A stretch of DNA of 64,000 nucleotides from Actinacidiphila acididurans (GTDB lineage: Bacteria > Actinomycetota > Actinomycetes > Streptomycetales > Streptomycetaceae): the NCBI RefSeq assembly GCF_016918855.1, contig NZ_JADKYB010000033.1:1-64000 (forward strand), given 5' to 3'. The notes below the pieces were generated by a model that saw only the letters and a list, made by a program, of their open reading frames with translations, was not told where the DNA came from and searched no databases. Positions 29,339-37,587 of this stretch are shown here, in pieces. The position numbers and the translations under genes were made by a program. Numbering within the stretch: position 1 is the stretch's first letter; every line of letters starts with the position of its first letter.

Positions 29339-30904
29339 TCAGGTGGTGTACGTCAGCAGCGACATCATCCCCGTCTCGCCGTGGTAGACGTTGTGGCAGT
29401 GCAGCATCCACTTCCCGGGGTTGTCGGCGTCGAGGCGGACCGAGATCGTGCGGCGCGGGAGCACGGCCACGGTGTCCTTGCGGGCGCCGGTGCCGGCCGT
29501 GCCGAGCTGGAAGGTGTGGCCGTGCAGGTGCATGGGGTGCCACATGTCGCTGCGGTTGGCGAAGTCCAGCCGGACCCGCTGGCCCTTGGCCACCTGGAAC
29601 GGGTTCGCCGTCGGGTCGGCCATGTCGAACCGGCGGTCGTTGATGGACCAGTCGTAGCGAGCCATGCTGCCGGTCAGCCGGACCTGGTACGTCACGTCAT
29701 CGGGGCGGGTGGGCAGCCGTACGTCCCCGGCGGCGGAGAGCCGGTGCGCGGTGAGCAGATTGCGGGACAGCTCGGCCGGGCGCACGTCGGCGGCGGGCGC
29801 GGCGCCCGCGCCGGTACGGATCAGGGCCAGCGCGCTGCCGGTCTTGCCCTCGGCCTGCGCGACCAGCGGGAACACCCCGTCGCCGAGGGTGACCAGCACG
29901 TCGTACCGCTCGCCCATGGCCACCAGGATCGCGTCGGTGTCCAGGTGCTCCACCGGATAGCCGTCCGTGTGGGTGACGGTCATCCGGTGGCCGCCCAGGG
30001 CCACCCGGTAGGCGGTGTCCGAACCGGCGTTGACGAGCCGCAGCCGCACCCGGTGGCCGGCGGTGCCGGTGTACACCGCGGGGTCGGCCGGCACCCGGCC
30101 GTTGATCAGGTGATACGGGTAGGTGACCGATCCGCCGGGGCTGCCGAGCAGGCCGGTGCCGCCGGACTGACCACTCGACGCGGCGCCGGACTGGCCGCCG
30201 GGACGGCCGGTCGAGGTGCCCGGGCCGCCGTCCCGCATGCCGTCGGCCATCGTCGACGCGCCCGCGGACGTGGTGAGGTCGGCCAGCACCTGGTCCGGGG
30301 TGGCGCCGTTGATCCCGTCGAGCCAGTCGTCGATCACGACCACCCACTCGTCGTCGTACGCGAGCGGTTCGTGCGGGTCCTCGATGATCAGCGCCCCGTA
30401 CAGCCCGCGGTCGAGCTGGACCCCGATGTGGGGGTGGAAGAAGTACGTGCCCGGGGTCGCGGCGGTGAAGCGGTACGTGAAGGTCTGGCCCGGGCCGACC
30501 GCGCGCTGGGTGACCGGCGGGGCGCCGTCCATGGCGTTGGGCACCGCCAGGCCGTGCCAGTGCACCGCGGTGCCGGCCGGGTCGGGGAGCCGGTTGGCGA
30601 GTTCGGCGACCAGGGTGTCCCCGGCGGTCAGCCGTAGCTCCCGGCCGGGCACCAGGCCGTCGAACGCCCAGGTCTGCGTGGTGATCCCGGCCCCCAGGTC
30701 CACGGTGGCGGGCGCCGCGCCGAGCTGGACCCGCCGCTCCTGGCCGGTGGTGCCGGTCGTGCCGGCGGGGGCCGGCGCGGCGGCAGCGGTGGGGTCCGGG
30801 TGCGGTGCCGCCGTGGTGTCCGGGCCAGCCGCGCCCAGGGTGCCGGCGCCGGCCGCGACGCCCAGACCGGCCAGCAGGACGGATCGGCGGTCGATGCCGT
30901 TCAT
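29339..30904 (-). CDS. Tat-exported multicopper oxidase
   Basis: Laccase-like oxidase (521 residues) coupling substrate oxidation to four-electron O2 reduction. A Tat signal is present (MNGIDRRSVLLAGLGVAAGAG). Copper ligands are all visible: HWHG, HPHIG, HPMHLHGH and HCHNVYHGETGM, covering the type 1 and trinuclear sites, with Met as the likely axial ligand. A Gly/Ser-rich insertion lies in the middle (GMRDGGPGTSTGRPGGQSGAASSGQS, residues about 220-255), of the kind of flexible loop found in copper-efflux oxidases, though it is not Met-rich. The ATG is preceded by GTGGAGA. The role could be copper homeostasis or phenolic oxidation. Confidence 0.93.
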   Translation of the reverse strand: MNGIDRRSVLLAGLGVAAGAGTLGAAGPDTTAAPHPDPTAAAAPAPAGTTGTTGQERRVQLGAAPATVDLGAGITTQTWAFDGLVPGRELRLTAGDTLVAELANRLPDPAGTAVHWHGLAVPNAMDGAPPVTQRAVGPGQTFTYRFTAATPGTYFFHPHIGVQLDRGLYGALIIEDPHEPLAYDDEWVVVIDDWLDGINGATPDQVLADLTTSAGASTMADGMRDGGPGTSTGRPGGQSGAASSGQSGGTGLLGSPGGSVTYPYHLINGRVPADPAVYTGTAGHRVRLRLVNAGSDTAYRVALGGHRMTVTHTDGYPVEHLDTDAILVAMGERYDVLVTLGDGVFPLVAQAEGKTGSALALIRTGAGAAPAADVRPAELSRNLLTAHRLSAAGDVRLPTRPDDVTYQVRLTGSMARYDWSINDRRFDMADPTANPFQVAKGQRVRLDFANRSDMWHPMHLHGHTFQLGTAGTGARKDTVAVLPRRTISVRLDADNPGKWMLHCHNVYHGETGMMSLLTYTT

Positions 30905-31040
30905 ATGATCTCCACGGAGAGCCGCAGGGGACGGGAGCCACGAACGTAATACCCGTCCCCGCCGCCCGCCCGCCGCGCGCCGCCCGACGCGCCCCCGGAT
31001 CAGCCGGACGGCGGCGGCCGAAGCCCGCGGGGGAGACCGG

Positions 31041-33461
31041 TCAGGAGCCGCGCGGATAGGTGCGGGTGATCTTGCCGCGCGGGGTCGCCGAGAGGTAGCC
31101 GGCGCCGTAGCCGTCGGTCAGGTAGACGCTGATGGTGGGCGCGCCGGTGAACAGGTCGGGGCCGACGATGATGTAGCGCATCGTGGGGTGCGGCACATTG
31201 AGCGTCTTCGTGGCCTTGCTCAGCAGGCCGGGCAGCACGTTCCAGTCGTACTGCCGCAGGTCCACGGTGCCGTCGTCGGAGCTCATGGTGCCGCCGGGGG
31301 AGGAGGTCACGTCGCCGTCGCGGTAGACGAACTGGTCGTAGAGGCTCGCGTCGGCCTTGGTGGGGGCCTCGGCGCTGGCGAACTGGGAGTAGACGACGAG
31401 CTGCTTGACCCGGTGGTCGCGCAGGTGCGGGGTGAGCGCGGCCACGGCGGACCGGACCCCGGCCGGGGTGAGCAGGTTCCCGGCCGCGGGGATGTCCGGG
31501 GTCTGCCCGGCGGGCGGCTCGGCGGCGGAGGTGGAGCCCGGGTTGCCGCCCTTGCCGGTGCCCTTGCCCGCGCCGGCGGCGGAGGCCGGGGGACGTACGG
31601 TGCCGGGCGTGCCGTTGCCCGCGCTGTCGTCGCGGTTCCGGCCGTGGCCCATCGCCCATATCAGGACGCCCGCGAGGAGGACGGCGGTGACCGACAGGGC
31701 CACCGTCGTGCCGCGTCTGCGCCGACCCGGCCGCGGCGCCCACCGCGCGCCTGCCGCGCCGCCTTCCACGGCCCCTGACGCCCCGTAGCCCTGCGCGGCC
31801 GCCCCGCCCCACCGCGCGGGTTGCCCGCCATTGGCCCCGGGCACGGCTCCCCCGGCGCCTGCGGCCTGGGCAGCGCCCCCGGCCGGCGCCCACCCGGTCG
31901 CTCGCGGCCCCTCGGGCGCGGCCCATCCCCCCTGCCCGGGGGCGCCCTGCCTCAAGGCGGGCTGCGGGGTGTCGGTACGGGGCCACGCCCCGGACTGTGC
32001 CGCGGGGTTGGGTGTGCCGTGGCCTACGGGCGGGGTGTCCGTTACGGGCCAGGCCCCGGCCTGAGCTGCCGGGTTCGGGGTGCTGTGCCCTGCGGGCGGC
32101 TGCGGGGCGCCGGGCCACGCGGGCGCCGGGGTGTTTCCGCTGGGCCGGCCCGGGTGCGGCCCGGAGGGCGTGATGCCACCGGAGCCGTCGGCCGGCGCCC
32201 ACCCGGCGGCCCGCGGCTCGTCCGGCGCGGGCCACGCGGCGTGCCGGCCCGCGGGACGGGGGGTGCCGTAGCCCGCGGGTGGAGCGTCCGCGACGGGCCA
32301 CGCTCCGGCCTGCGCCGCCGGGTCGGGTGTGCCGTGTCCGGCGGGCGGCGGCGGGGTGCCGGGCCAGGAACCTCCCTGCGCCGGGTCGGGTGTGCCGTGT
32401 CCGGCGGGCGGCGGCGGGGTGCCGGGCCAGGAACCTCCCTGCGCCGGGTCGGGGGTGCCGGGCCACGCCGGGGCCGGGGTTCCGCCGGGGGCCGGTGTGT
32501 CGGTGCCCGGCCAGGCGGCTTGGGCGGCGGCGCCCCCGGCCGGGGCGGCCAGGTGCCAGCCGGTGGTGTGTCCCGTGGCGCCGGGCGGTGGGGTGCCACG
32601 TACTGCGCCGGCCGACGCCGCCGCGAGCAGCGTGTCCAGGTGGGACGGGTCCGGGCGGGCGGCCGGGTCCTTGGCGAGGACCGCGGCCAGCACCGGGGCG
32701 AGGGCGCCCGCCCGGACCGGGGGCGGCAGGGGCTCGTCGAGGACGGCGGCCAGGGTCGCCAGGGTGGAGCCGCGGCGCAGCGGATGGCTGCCCTCGACCG
32801 CCACGTAGAGCATCATCCCGAGGGACCAGACGTCGGAGGCGGGGTCGCCCTCCTGGCCGCGGATGCGTTCGGGGGCGATGTACTCCGGGGAGCCGATGAG
32901 CGCGCCGGTCATGGTGAGCGCGGTGGCGCCGTGGACGGCGGCGATGCCGAAGTCGGTGAGGACCGGGGTGTCGGGCCCGCCGTCGGGCGCGGGCCGCAGC
33001 AGGACGTTGCCGGGCTTGACGTCCCGGTGCTGGATGCCGGCCGCGTGGGCGGCGCGCAGCGCGGCGAGAACGCCGCGGCCGATATGCGCGGCCTCGGCCG
33101 GCGTCAGCGGTCCGGCCTCCAGTCGTTCGGCCAGGCTGCCGCCGCTGACCAGCTCCATCACCAGCCAGGGGTAGGGGTGTTCGGGCGTGTCGACGATGTG
33201 GTGGATCGTCACCACGTTGGGGTGCTGGAGCCGGGCCAGCGCCCGCGCCTCGCGCAGCACCCGCTCGCGCATCTGCCGCGCCGCCTCCGGATCGGCCGCC
33301 TCGGCCGCCGGGTCGGGCGGGCGTACTTCCTTCAGCGCGACCTCGCGGTCCAGCGCGGTGTCGCGGGCCAGCCAGACCAGGCCCATGCCGCCCCCGCCGA
33401 GGCGGCGCAGCAGCTCGAAGCGGCCGTCGATGAGCCGCGTCGCCGGCTCCCCGTGATTCAT
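31041..33461 (-). CDS. Transmembrane Ser/Thr protein kinase (PknB-type)
   Basis: 806 residues. The Hanks kinase domain (15-275) has the glycine loop LGGGGMGLVWLARD, the lysine in VALKEVR, HRDVKPGNVLL, DFGIA, GSPEYIAPERI and DVWSLGMML. Residues 290-600 are a Pro/Ala/Gly-rich linker of repeated WPGTPPPPAGHGTPDPAQ-type units, including a duplicated 63-bp block. A single membrane segment (TTVALSVTAVLLAGVLIWA) follows basic residues, and the C-terminal about 190 residues form an extracellular domain of unknown fold. No PASTA repeats are present, so the sensed signal is unknown. The ATG at 33461 is chosen because TACGAT ends seven bases upstream (leaderless); in-frame ATGs at 33470 and 33491 are alternatives. 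Confidence 0.93.
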   Translation of the reverse strand: MNHGEPATRLIDGRFELLRRLGGGGMGLVWLARDTALDREVALKEVRPPDPAAEAADPEAARQMRERVLREARALARLQHPNVVTIHHIVDTPEHPYPWLVMELVSGGSLAERLEAGPLTPAEAAHIGRGVLAALRAAHAAGIQHRDVKPGNVLLRPAPDGGPDTPVLTDFGIAAVHGATALTMTGALIGSPEYIAPERIRGQEGDPASDVWSLGMMLYVAVEGSHPLRRGSTLATLAAVLDEPLPPPVRAGALAPVLAAVLAKDPAARPDPSHLDTLLAAASAGAVRGTPPPGATGHTTGWHLAAPAGGAAAQAAWPGTDTPAPGGTPAPAWPGTPDPAQGGSWPGTPPPPAGHGTPDPAQGGSWPGTPPPPAGHGTPDPAAQAGAWPVADAPPAGYGTPRPAGRHAAWPAPDEPRAAGWAPADGSGGITPSGPHPGRPSGNTPAPAWPGAPQPPAGHSTPNPAAQAGAWPVTDTPPVGHGTPNPAAQSGAWPRTDTPQPALRQGAPGQGGWAAPEGPRATGWAPAGGAAQAAGAGGAVPGANGGQPARWGGAAAQGYGASGAVEGGAAGARWAPRPGRRRRGTTVALSVTAVLLAGVLIWAMGHGRNRDDSAGNGTPGTVRPPASAAGAGKGTGKGGNPGSTSAAEPPAGQTPDIPAAGNLLTPAGVRSAVAALTPHLRDHRVKQLVVYSQFASAEAPTKADASLYDQFVYRDGDVTSSPGGTMSSDDGTVDLRQYDWNVLPGLLSKATKTLNVPHPTMRYIIVGPDLFTGAPTISVYLTDGYGAGYLSATPRGKITRTYPRGS
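32321..32446 (-). repeat. Tandem 63-bp duplication in kinase linker
   Basis: Two adjacent, essentially identical 63-bp copies (21 codons each), coding for a WPGTPPPPAGHGTPDPAQGGS block. Less perfect copies flank them from about 31960 to 32480. In frame, so expansion or contraction only changes linker length. Confidence 0.9.
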
Positions 33462-33668
33462 GCCCGACATCGTAGAAGCAGTGCCGGACATGTCCCGCCG
33501 GACCGGACGACGGGTCCCGTACCTTCCCGGCACCGGGGCCCGTACCGCTCGGAGGTCGCTCGACTCCCGCCCGTACCAAAGCTCTTCGGGCCCGACCGGT
33601 GTCCGGATCCGGCGGCACGCCGGCTCAGCGATCGGTCGTCCGGTCCCCGGCCGTGACCTGAGGGGCGC

Positions 33669-33947
33669 TCACTGCCCGGCCGGCTCGGGGGCGGCCGGGC
33701 CGGTGGGGCGCTTGCGTTCCAGGGCGACCAGGGGGCAGTTGAGCGCTTCGGCGATCTTGGCGAGGTTCGCCGGGGTGGCGCTGCGCCAGCCGGATTCGAT
33801 CTCGCCCATGAGCTGCTCGGAGATGCCGACGCGGTCGGCCAGCGCCCGCTTGGTGAGGCCGGCCTTCTCCCGCGCCCAAGTGACCGCTTCCGGCTCCTGG
33901 TGGAGCCTGCTGGGACGGGTGCGAGTGCGGGTGCGCGGGGGCGACAT
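33669..33947 (-). CDS. XRE-family helix-turn-helix regulator
   Basis: DNA-binding protein of 92 residues: a Thr/Arg-rich N-terminus, then a Cro/CI-type HTH (AVTWAREKAGLTKRALADRVGISEQLMGEIESGWRSATPANLAKIAEALNCPLVALE) and a Pro/Ala-rich tail. The ATG at 33947 begins six bases after a TACTTT -10 element, so the mRNA is probably leaderless; a longer in-frame ATG at 33983 would sit inside the promoter. Divergent from a second HTH gene, with shared repeats between them, so it may autoregulate or cross-regulate. Confidence 0.85.
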   Translation of the reverse strand: MSPPRTRTRTRPSRLHQEPEAVTWAREKAGLTKRALADRVGISEQLMGEIESGWRSATPANLAKIAEALNCPLVALERKRPTGPAAPEPAGQ

Positions 33948-33953
33948 GAGGAC

Positions 33954-33983
33954 AAAGTAGCGAGTAGTCGGGCGCAGAAGCAA
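33954..33983 (-). promoter_or_regulatory. Vegetative-type promoter of the XRE gene
   Basis: On the minus strand TTGCTT (33983-33978) is followed after 18 bp by TACTTT (33959-33954), then six bases to the ATG at 33947. Confidence 0.65.
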
Positions 33984-33987
33984 GTAG

Positions 33988-34100
33988 TTCGCGCGAACTC
34001 CGCGCGAAGTGACAGCTAGTAGTGCGCATCTGCGCAGGCCAGAGAAATACGGTGCGCAGGAGACTGGACAAAACTGCGTAGTTGCGCGAAGCTGTGCGCA
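33988..34100. promoter_or_regulatory. Repeat-rich divergent operator region
   Basis: Contains the perfect palindrome TTCGCGCGAA (33988-33997), two further GCGCGAA copies (near 34002 and 34084) and four copies of the palindromic hexamer TGCGCA (34023, 34031, 34053, 34095). All lie between the two divergent HTH genes. These are candidate operators for one or both products; no known consensus was matched. Confidence 0.55.
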
Positions 34101-34636
34101 TGACGCAGTCGTTCATCGAGTCACCCGATGTGCCGCCGGAGGGCAGGCTGATCGCGACGGCCCTCAAGGGGGTCGGGTTTTCCCAGCGCGAGGCCGCCCG
34201 CCGGGCGCGGATCAGCGAGAGCCGCTGGCGGCAGATCGTGTCCGGCTATCAGTCGGTCAGCGGTCGCAAGGCCCCGGTCCGCGGCCCGGACCGCACCCTG
34301 GCGCGCATGGCGCTGGCGGTACGGGTCACGCCGGAGGATCTGGAGCAGGCCGGCCGGAGCGAGGCCGCCGCGCTACTGCGCACCCTGGAGGCCGACCGCC
34401 GGGCGGCGAGCTCGGTGCCCGCGCCGACTCCGGGTGCCGCCAACCGGCTGGACGAGCGCTGGCACGTCGTGCGGGCGACGCTGCGCGGCGCCGGCGAGGG
34501 GCTGACCGTCGCCGAGTACCACGCCCTGGCCGACCGGGTCGCCGACTTCTTCGACCAGGAGCCGGGCCCGGCCGGCCGCGACGACCTCGCGGACCCGTTC
34601 GACGGGCCGGACGGGGACGAGGACTTCGAGGAGTAG
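34100..34636 (+). CDS. Helix-turn-helix regulator
   Basis: 178 residues. The N-terminal HTH reads LIATALKGVGFSQREAARRARISESRWRQIVSGYQSVSG, followed by an actinobacterial-type extension (LARMALAVRVTPEDLEQAGRSEAAALLRTLE) and an acidic C-terminus (DLADPFDGPDGDEDFEE). This type is common as single-copy XRE-like regulators in streptomycetes; targets are unknown. The ATG at 34100 is preferred; a TTG six codons upstream is in frame. No Shine-Dalgarno is visible. Divergent from the smaller XRE gene across a repeat-rich region. Confidence 0.8.
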   Translation: MTQSFIESPDVPPEGRLIATALKGVGFSQREAARRARISESRWRQIVSGYQSVSGRKAPVRGPDRTLARMALAVRVTPEDLEQAGRSEAAALLRTLEADRRAASSVPAPTPGAANRLDERWHVVRATLRGAGEGLTVAEYHALADRVADFFDQEPGPAGRDDLADPFDGPDGDEDFEE

Positions 34637-34700
34637 GCCCGGCCCTTCGGCGAGGACTTCTGACCAGGCACGCGACCCCCTCCCCGCTCTCACCCGCCCA

Positions 34701-34716
34701 TGTGACGCAGGTCACA
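34701..34716. promoter_or_regulatory. CRP/FNR-type palindrome
   Basis: TGTGACGCAGGTCACA is a perfect TGTGA-N6-TCACA site, the classical CRP half-site pattern also recognised by actinobacterial Crp proteins. It lies 64 bp after the HTH gene and 136 bp before the TetR start codon. Confidence 0.65.
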
Positions 34717-34742
34717 TCGCCGAGGTGAAATATGTGGGGAGG

Positions 34743-34784
34743 GGGTCCCCGTTTGCATGCACGTGAATGAATAACCGGGGACCC
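34743..34784. promoter_or_regulatory. 9-bp inverted repeat with duplicated TTGCATGC upstream of TetR gene
   Basis: GGGTCCCCG and CGGGGACCC form a perfect inverted repeat with a 24-nt gap. TTGCATGC occurs at 34753 and again at 34794. This could be a hairpin in the tetR leader or the TetR operator itself. Confidence 0.5.
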
Positions 34785-34851
34785 GCTCCCCGGTTGCATG
34801 CCACGGATGCCGAGAGGGTGTCCGTCCGGAACGGTGGAAGGAGGGTCCGTC

Positions 34852-35520
34852 GTGACGACATTCGCCGAGCAGGTGGCCGTACAGGCCGCCGAGCAGGCCG
34901 CGGGTCCGGCGGCCCGCCGCGGCCAGCGGACCAGGGCGGACGCACTGCGCAACCGGGAACGGATCGTCGGCGCGGCCCGCGAGGTGCTGGTCGAGTTCGG
35001 CCCCGAGGTCCCGTTCGACGAGATCGCCCGGCGCGCGGGCATCGGCAACGCCACGCTGTACCGGCACTTCCCCGACCGTCGGGCGCTGCTCCACGAAGTG
35101 GTGCTGTCCGTCGTGACCCGCAGTGCGGACCACGCGGAGGCCGCGGTCGGTGACCCCGATCCGTACGCCGGGCTGCGCCGGTTCGCGCACGCCGCGGTGG
35201 ACGAGAACGTCGGGGCGATGTGCTCCCTGCTGCTCGCCGAAGGCGACGGGGAGCAGGATTTCCCGGCGCTCGCCGCCCAGTACCGCAGGCTGGTGGCCGC
35301 CGTCGAGACCGTGATGGATCGGGCCCGGCGGACGGGGCAGTTGCGGGACGACGTCACCTTCGACGACCTGATGGTCGCGGTGGCGCAGCTCTCGCGGCCG
35401 CTGCCCGGCATCACCTGCATGGGCTTCGACGCGCACCGGCATCTGCGGCTGTTCCTCGACGGTCTGCGGACCGCCGCCGCCACGACCCCGGCCCCCCGGG
35501 CCGCCACGACCACGTCATGA
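34852..35520 (+). CDS. TetR/AcrR-family transcriptional regulator
   Basis: 222 residues. The HTH reads NRERIVGAAREVLVEFGPEVPFDEIARRAGIGNATLYRHFPDRRALLHEV, a textbook TetR DNA-binding domain. The C-terminal domain (residues about 95-200) contains EGDGEQDFPALAAQYRRLV and should bind a small ligand. GTG at 34852 with GGAAGGAGGG upstream. It lies 260 bp before a DHA2-type drug exporter on the same strand, so it probably represses that exporter and is induced by its substrate. The C-terminus is Pro/Thr/Ala-rich. Confidence 0.92.
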   Translation: MTTFAEQVAVQAAEQAAGPAARRGQRTRADALRNRERIVGAAREVLVEFGPEVPFDEIARRAGIGNATLYRHFPDRRALLHEVVLSVVTRSADHAEAAVGDPDPYAGLRRFAHAAVDENVGAMCSLLLAEGDGEQDFPALAAQYRRLVAAVETVMDRARRTGQLRDDVTFDDLMVAVAQLSRPLPGITCMGFDAHRHLRLFLDGLRTAAATTPAPRAATTTS

Positions 35521-35525
35521 CCCTT

Positions 35526-35602
35526 ATGACCTGCTGAGTCGCCGGCCTTGACGCCGACCACGACGCCGACAACGACGCCGACCATGACCTGTTGAGTCGC
35601 CG
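35526..35602. repeat. Direct repeats after the TetR gene
   Basis: ATGACCTGCTGAGTCGCCG (35526-35544) recurs with one change at 35584-35602. Between them a 12-bp unit GACGCCGACCAC occurs three times with small changes. They are in the 260-bp gap (35521-35780) before the exporter; the rest of the gap shows only the exporter RBS. Confidence 0.75.
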
Positions 35603-35780
35603 ATCCCGCCGACTTCGCCGACCCTTCATCGACCTTTTCGTACGCATATGTCGCACTGACTCCTCATCCCCGTTTTCCCCGGCGCACCGTGTTCCGCGAT
35701 GCAGCGGCACCGTGAGCGGCGCCCGGGAACGCCGGGACGTACTCCCTCACGCTCCGAAACGCTCCTAGGTGGCTACCTCC

Positions 35781-37304
35781 ATGTCCCAGACAGCCGACAC
35801 CCGGCTTCCCGACCCCCGCCGCTGGAAAGCGCTGGTGTTCATCTCACTGGCCCAGCTGATGGTGGTGCTGGACGCCACGATCGTGAACATCGCGCTGCCG
35901 AGCGCGCAGCACGACCTCGGCATATCCGATGCCAACAAGCAATGGGTGATCACCGCCTACGCCCTGGCCTTCGGCGGCCTGCTGCTCTTCGGCGGGCGCG
36001 TGGCCGACCTGTGGGGCCGTAAGCGCACCTTCACCCTGGGCCTGATCGGGTTCGCCCTCGCCTCCGCGGTCGGCGGCGCGGCCGGCAACCAGGCCATGCT
36101 GCTCAGCGCCCGTGCGGCGCAGGGCCTGTTCGGCGCGCTGCTCGCGCCCTCGGCCCTTTCGCTGCTCGCGGTGACCTTCACCGACGCCAAGGAACGGGCC
36201 AAGGCGTTCGGCGTCTTCGGCGCCATCGCCGGTGGCGGCGGCGCGGTCGGCCTGCTGCTCGGCGGCGTCCTGACCGAGTACCTGAACTGGCGCTGGACCT
36301 TCTTCGCCAACATCCCCTTCGCGGCGATCGCCGTGCTGGGCGCGTACTTCGTGATCCGCGAGCCGGAGGGCGGCCGCAACTCCTCGCCGCTGGACATCCC
36401 CGGCGTGATCCTGTCCACCCTGGGCCTGGTGTCCCTGGTGTACGGCTTCACGCGCGCCGAGACCAACGGCTGGTCGTCCGCCTCCACCATCGGCCTGTTC
36501 GTCGCCTCCGGCGTCCTGCTGGCCGCCTTCGCGCTGGTCGAGTCGCGGGTCAAGGCCCCGCTGCTGCCGATGCGCGTGGTGACCGAACGCAACCGGGGCG
36601 GCACGTACCTGTCGCTGGGCCTGGCCATCATCGGCCTGTTCGGCGTGTTCCTGTTCCTCACCTACTACCTGCAGATCGTCCAGGGCTACTCGGCGGTCAA
36701 GACCGGCCTCGCCTTCCTGCCGATGGTCACCGCCTTCGTGGTCGGCTCCACGCAGATCGGCGCCCGGCTGGTGACCCGGCTGCCCGCACGGGCGCTGATG
36801 GCCCCGGGCTTCGCGGCCGCCGCCGTCGCGATGCTGCTGCTGACCCGGATCCAGGTCGGCTCGTCCTACGCGGGCGTGATCCTGCCCGGCCTGATCCTGC
36901 TGGGCCTGGGCCTGGGTACGGCCTTCATGCCGGCGCTGTCGCTGGCCACCCAGGGGGTGCAGCCGCGTGACGCGGGTGTCGCCTCCGCGATGGTCAACAC
37001 CTCGCAGCAGGTCGGCGGCGCCATCGGTACGGCGCTGCTGAACACCATCGCGGCCTCCGCCACCACCAGCTACCTGGCCGCGCACACCGCGGCCGCGGCC
37101 GGCGGGCAGAAGCTGCTCCAGGCTCAGGGTCTGGTGCACGGCTACTCCCACGCCATCTGGTGGGCCGTCGGCATCGAGGCGGTGGCCTCCCTGATCGCCC
37201 TGACCGCCATCAACGGAGGCCGTCCGGGCGCCGCCGGCACGAAGCTCGCCTCCAGCGAGGACGGTGCCGAGGAGGAGACCGCGCTCCCGGCGGTCATGCA
37301 CTGA
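35781..37304 (+). CDS. DHA2-family MFS drug:H+ antiporter (EmrB/QacA type)
   Basis: 14-TM exporter of 507 residues. Motif A is GRVADLWGRKRTF, motif D1 is DATIVNIALPSAQHDLG, motif C is GAIAGGGGAVGLLLGGVLTEYLNWRW; the transmembrane segments continue to the C-terminal VGIEAVASLIALTAING. It expels cationic or hydrophobic drugs using the proton gradient. The ATG at 35781 has AGGTGG eight bases upstream; an in-frame GTG at 35769 lies inside that RBS. Probably controlled by the TetR gene upstream. A perfect hairpin terminator follows. Confidence 0.94.
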   Translation: MSQTADTRLPDPRRWKALVFISLAQLMVVLDATIVNIALPSAQHDLGISDANKQWVITAYALAFGGLLLFGGRVADLWGRKRTFTLGLIGFALASAVGGAAGNQAMLLSARAAQGLFGALLAPSALSLLAVTFTDAKERAKAFGVFGAIAGGGGAVGLLLGGVLTEYLNWRWTFFANIPFAAIAVLGAYFVIREPEGGRNSSPLDIPGVILSTLGLVSLVYGFTRAETNGWSSASTIGLFVASGVLLAAFALVESRVKAPLLPMRVVTERNRGGTYLSLGLAIIGLFGVFLFLTYYLQIVQGYSAVKTGLAFLPMVTAFVVGSTQIGARLVTRLPARALMAPGFAAAAVAMLLLTRIQVGSSYAGVILPGLILLGLGLGTAFMPALSLATQGVQPRDAGVASAMVNTSQQVGGAIGTALLNTIAASATTSYLAAHTAAAAGGQKLLQAQGLVHGYSHAIWWAVGIEAVASLIALTAINGGRPGAAGTKLASSEDGAEEETALPAVMH

Positions 37305-37395
37305 CCGGCGGACGCCGGGCGACCGATGGCCGTACGGCCACGGCAGTGACCGGCTGACGGCCGGGAGATCGTCCGCAAACTCCCGGCCCCGCCCC

Positions 37396-37430
37396 ACGGG
37401 CCCCACCGCGCACCCCGCGGTGGGGCCCGT
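37396..37430 (+). terminator. Terminator of the MFS gene
   Basis: Perfect 15-bp stem ACGGGCCCCACCGCG / CGCGGTGGGGCCCGT with a 5-nt loop. Confidence 0.9.
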
Positions 37431-37587
37431 TCGCGTCCCGATGCGTTTTGCCGAAGCTTTACCGCGGGAGGCGGGGCCGTCCGCGGCAGCGCGGCGTGAG
37501 TCTTACCAGACGGGTTTCCGGTCCGCGGGCGGGACGCCGGTGCCGGACGTCCGGCGTACGCGACGAAGTTGACGGGGGGATGCCGCC

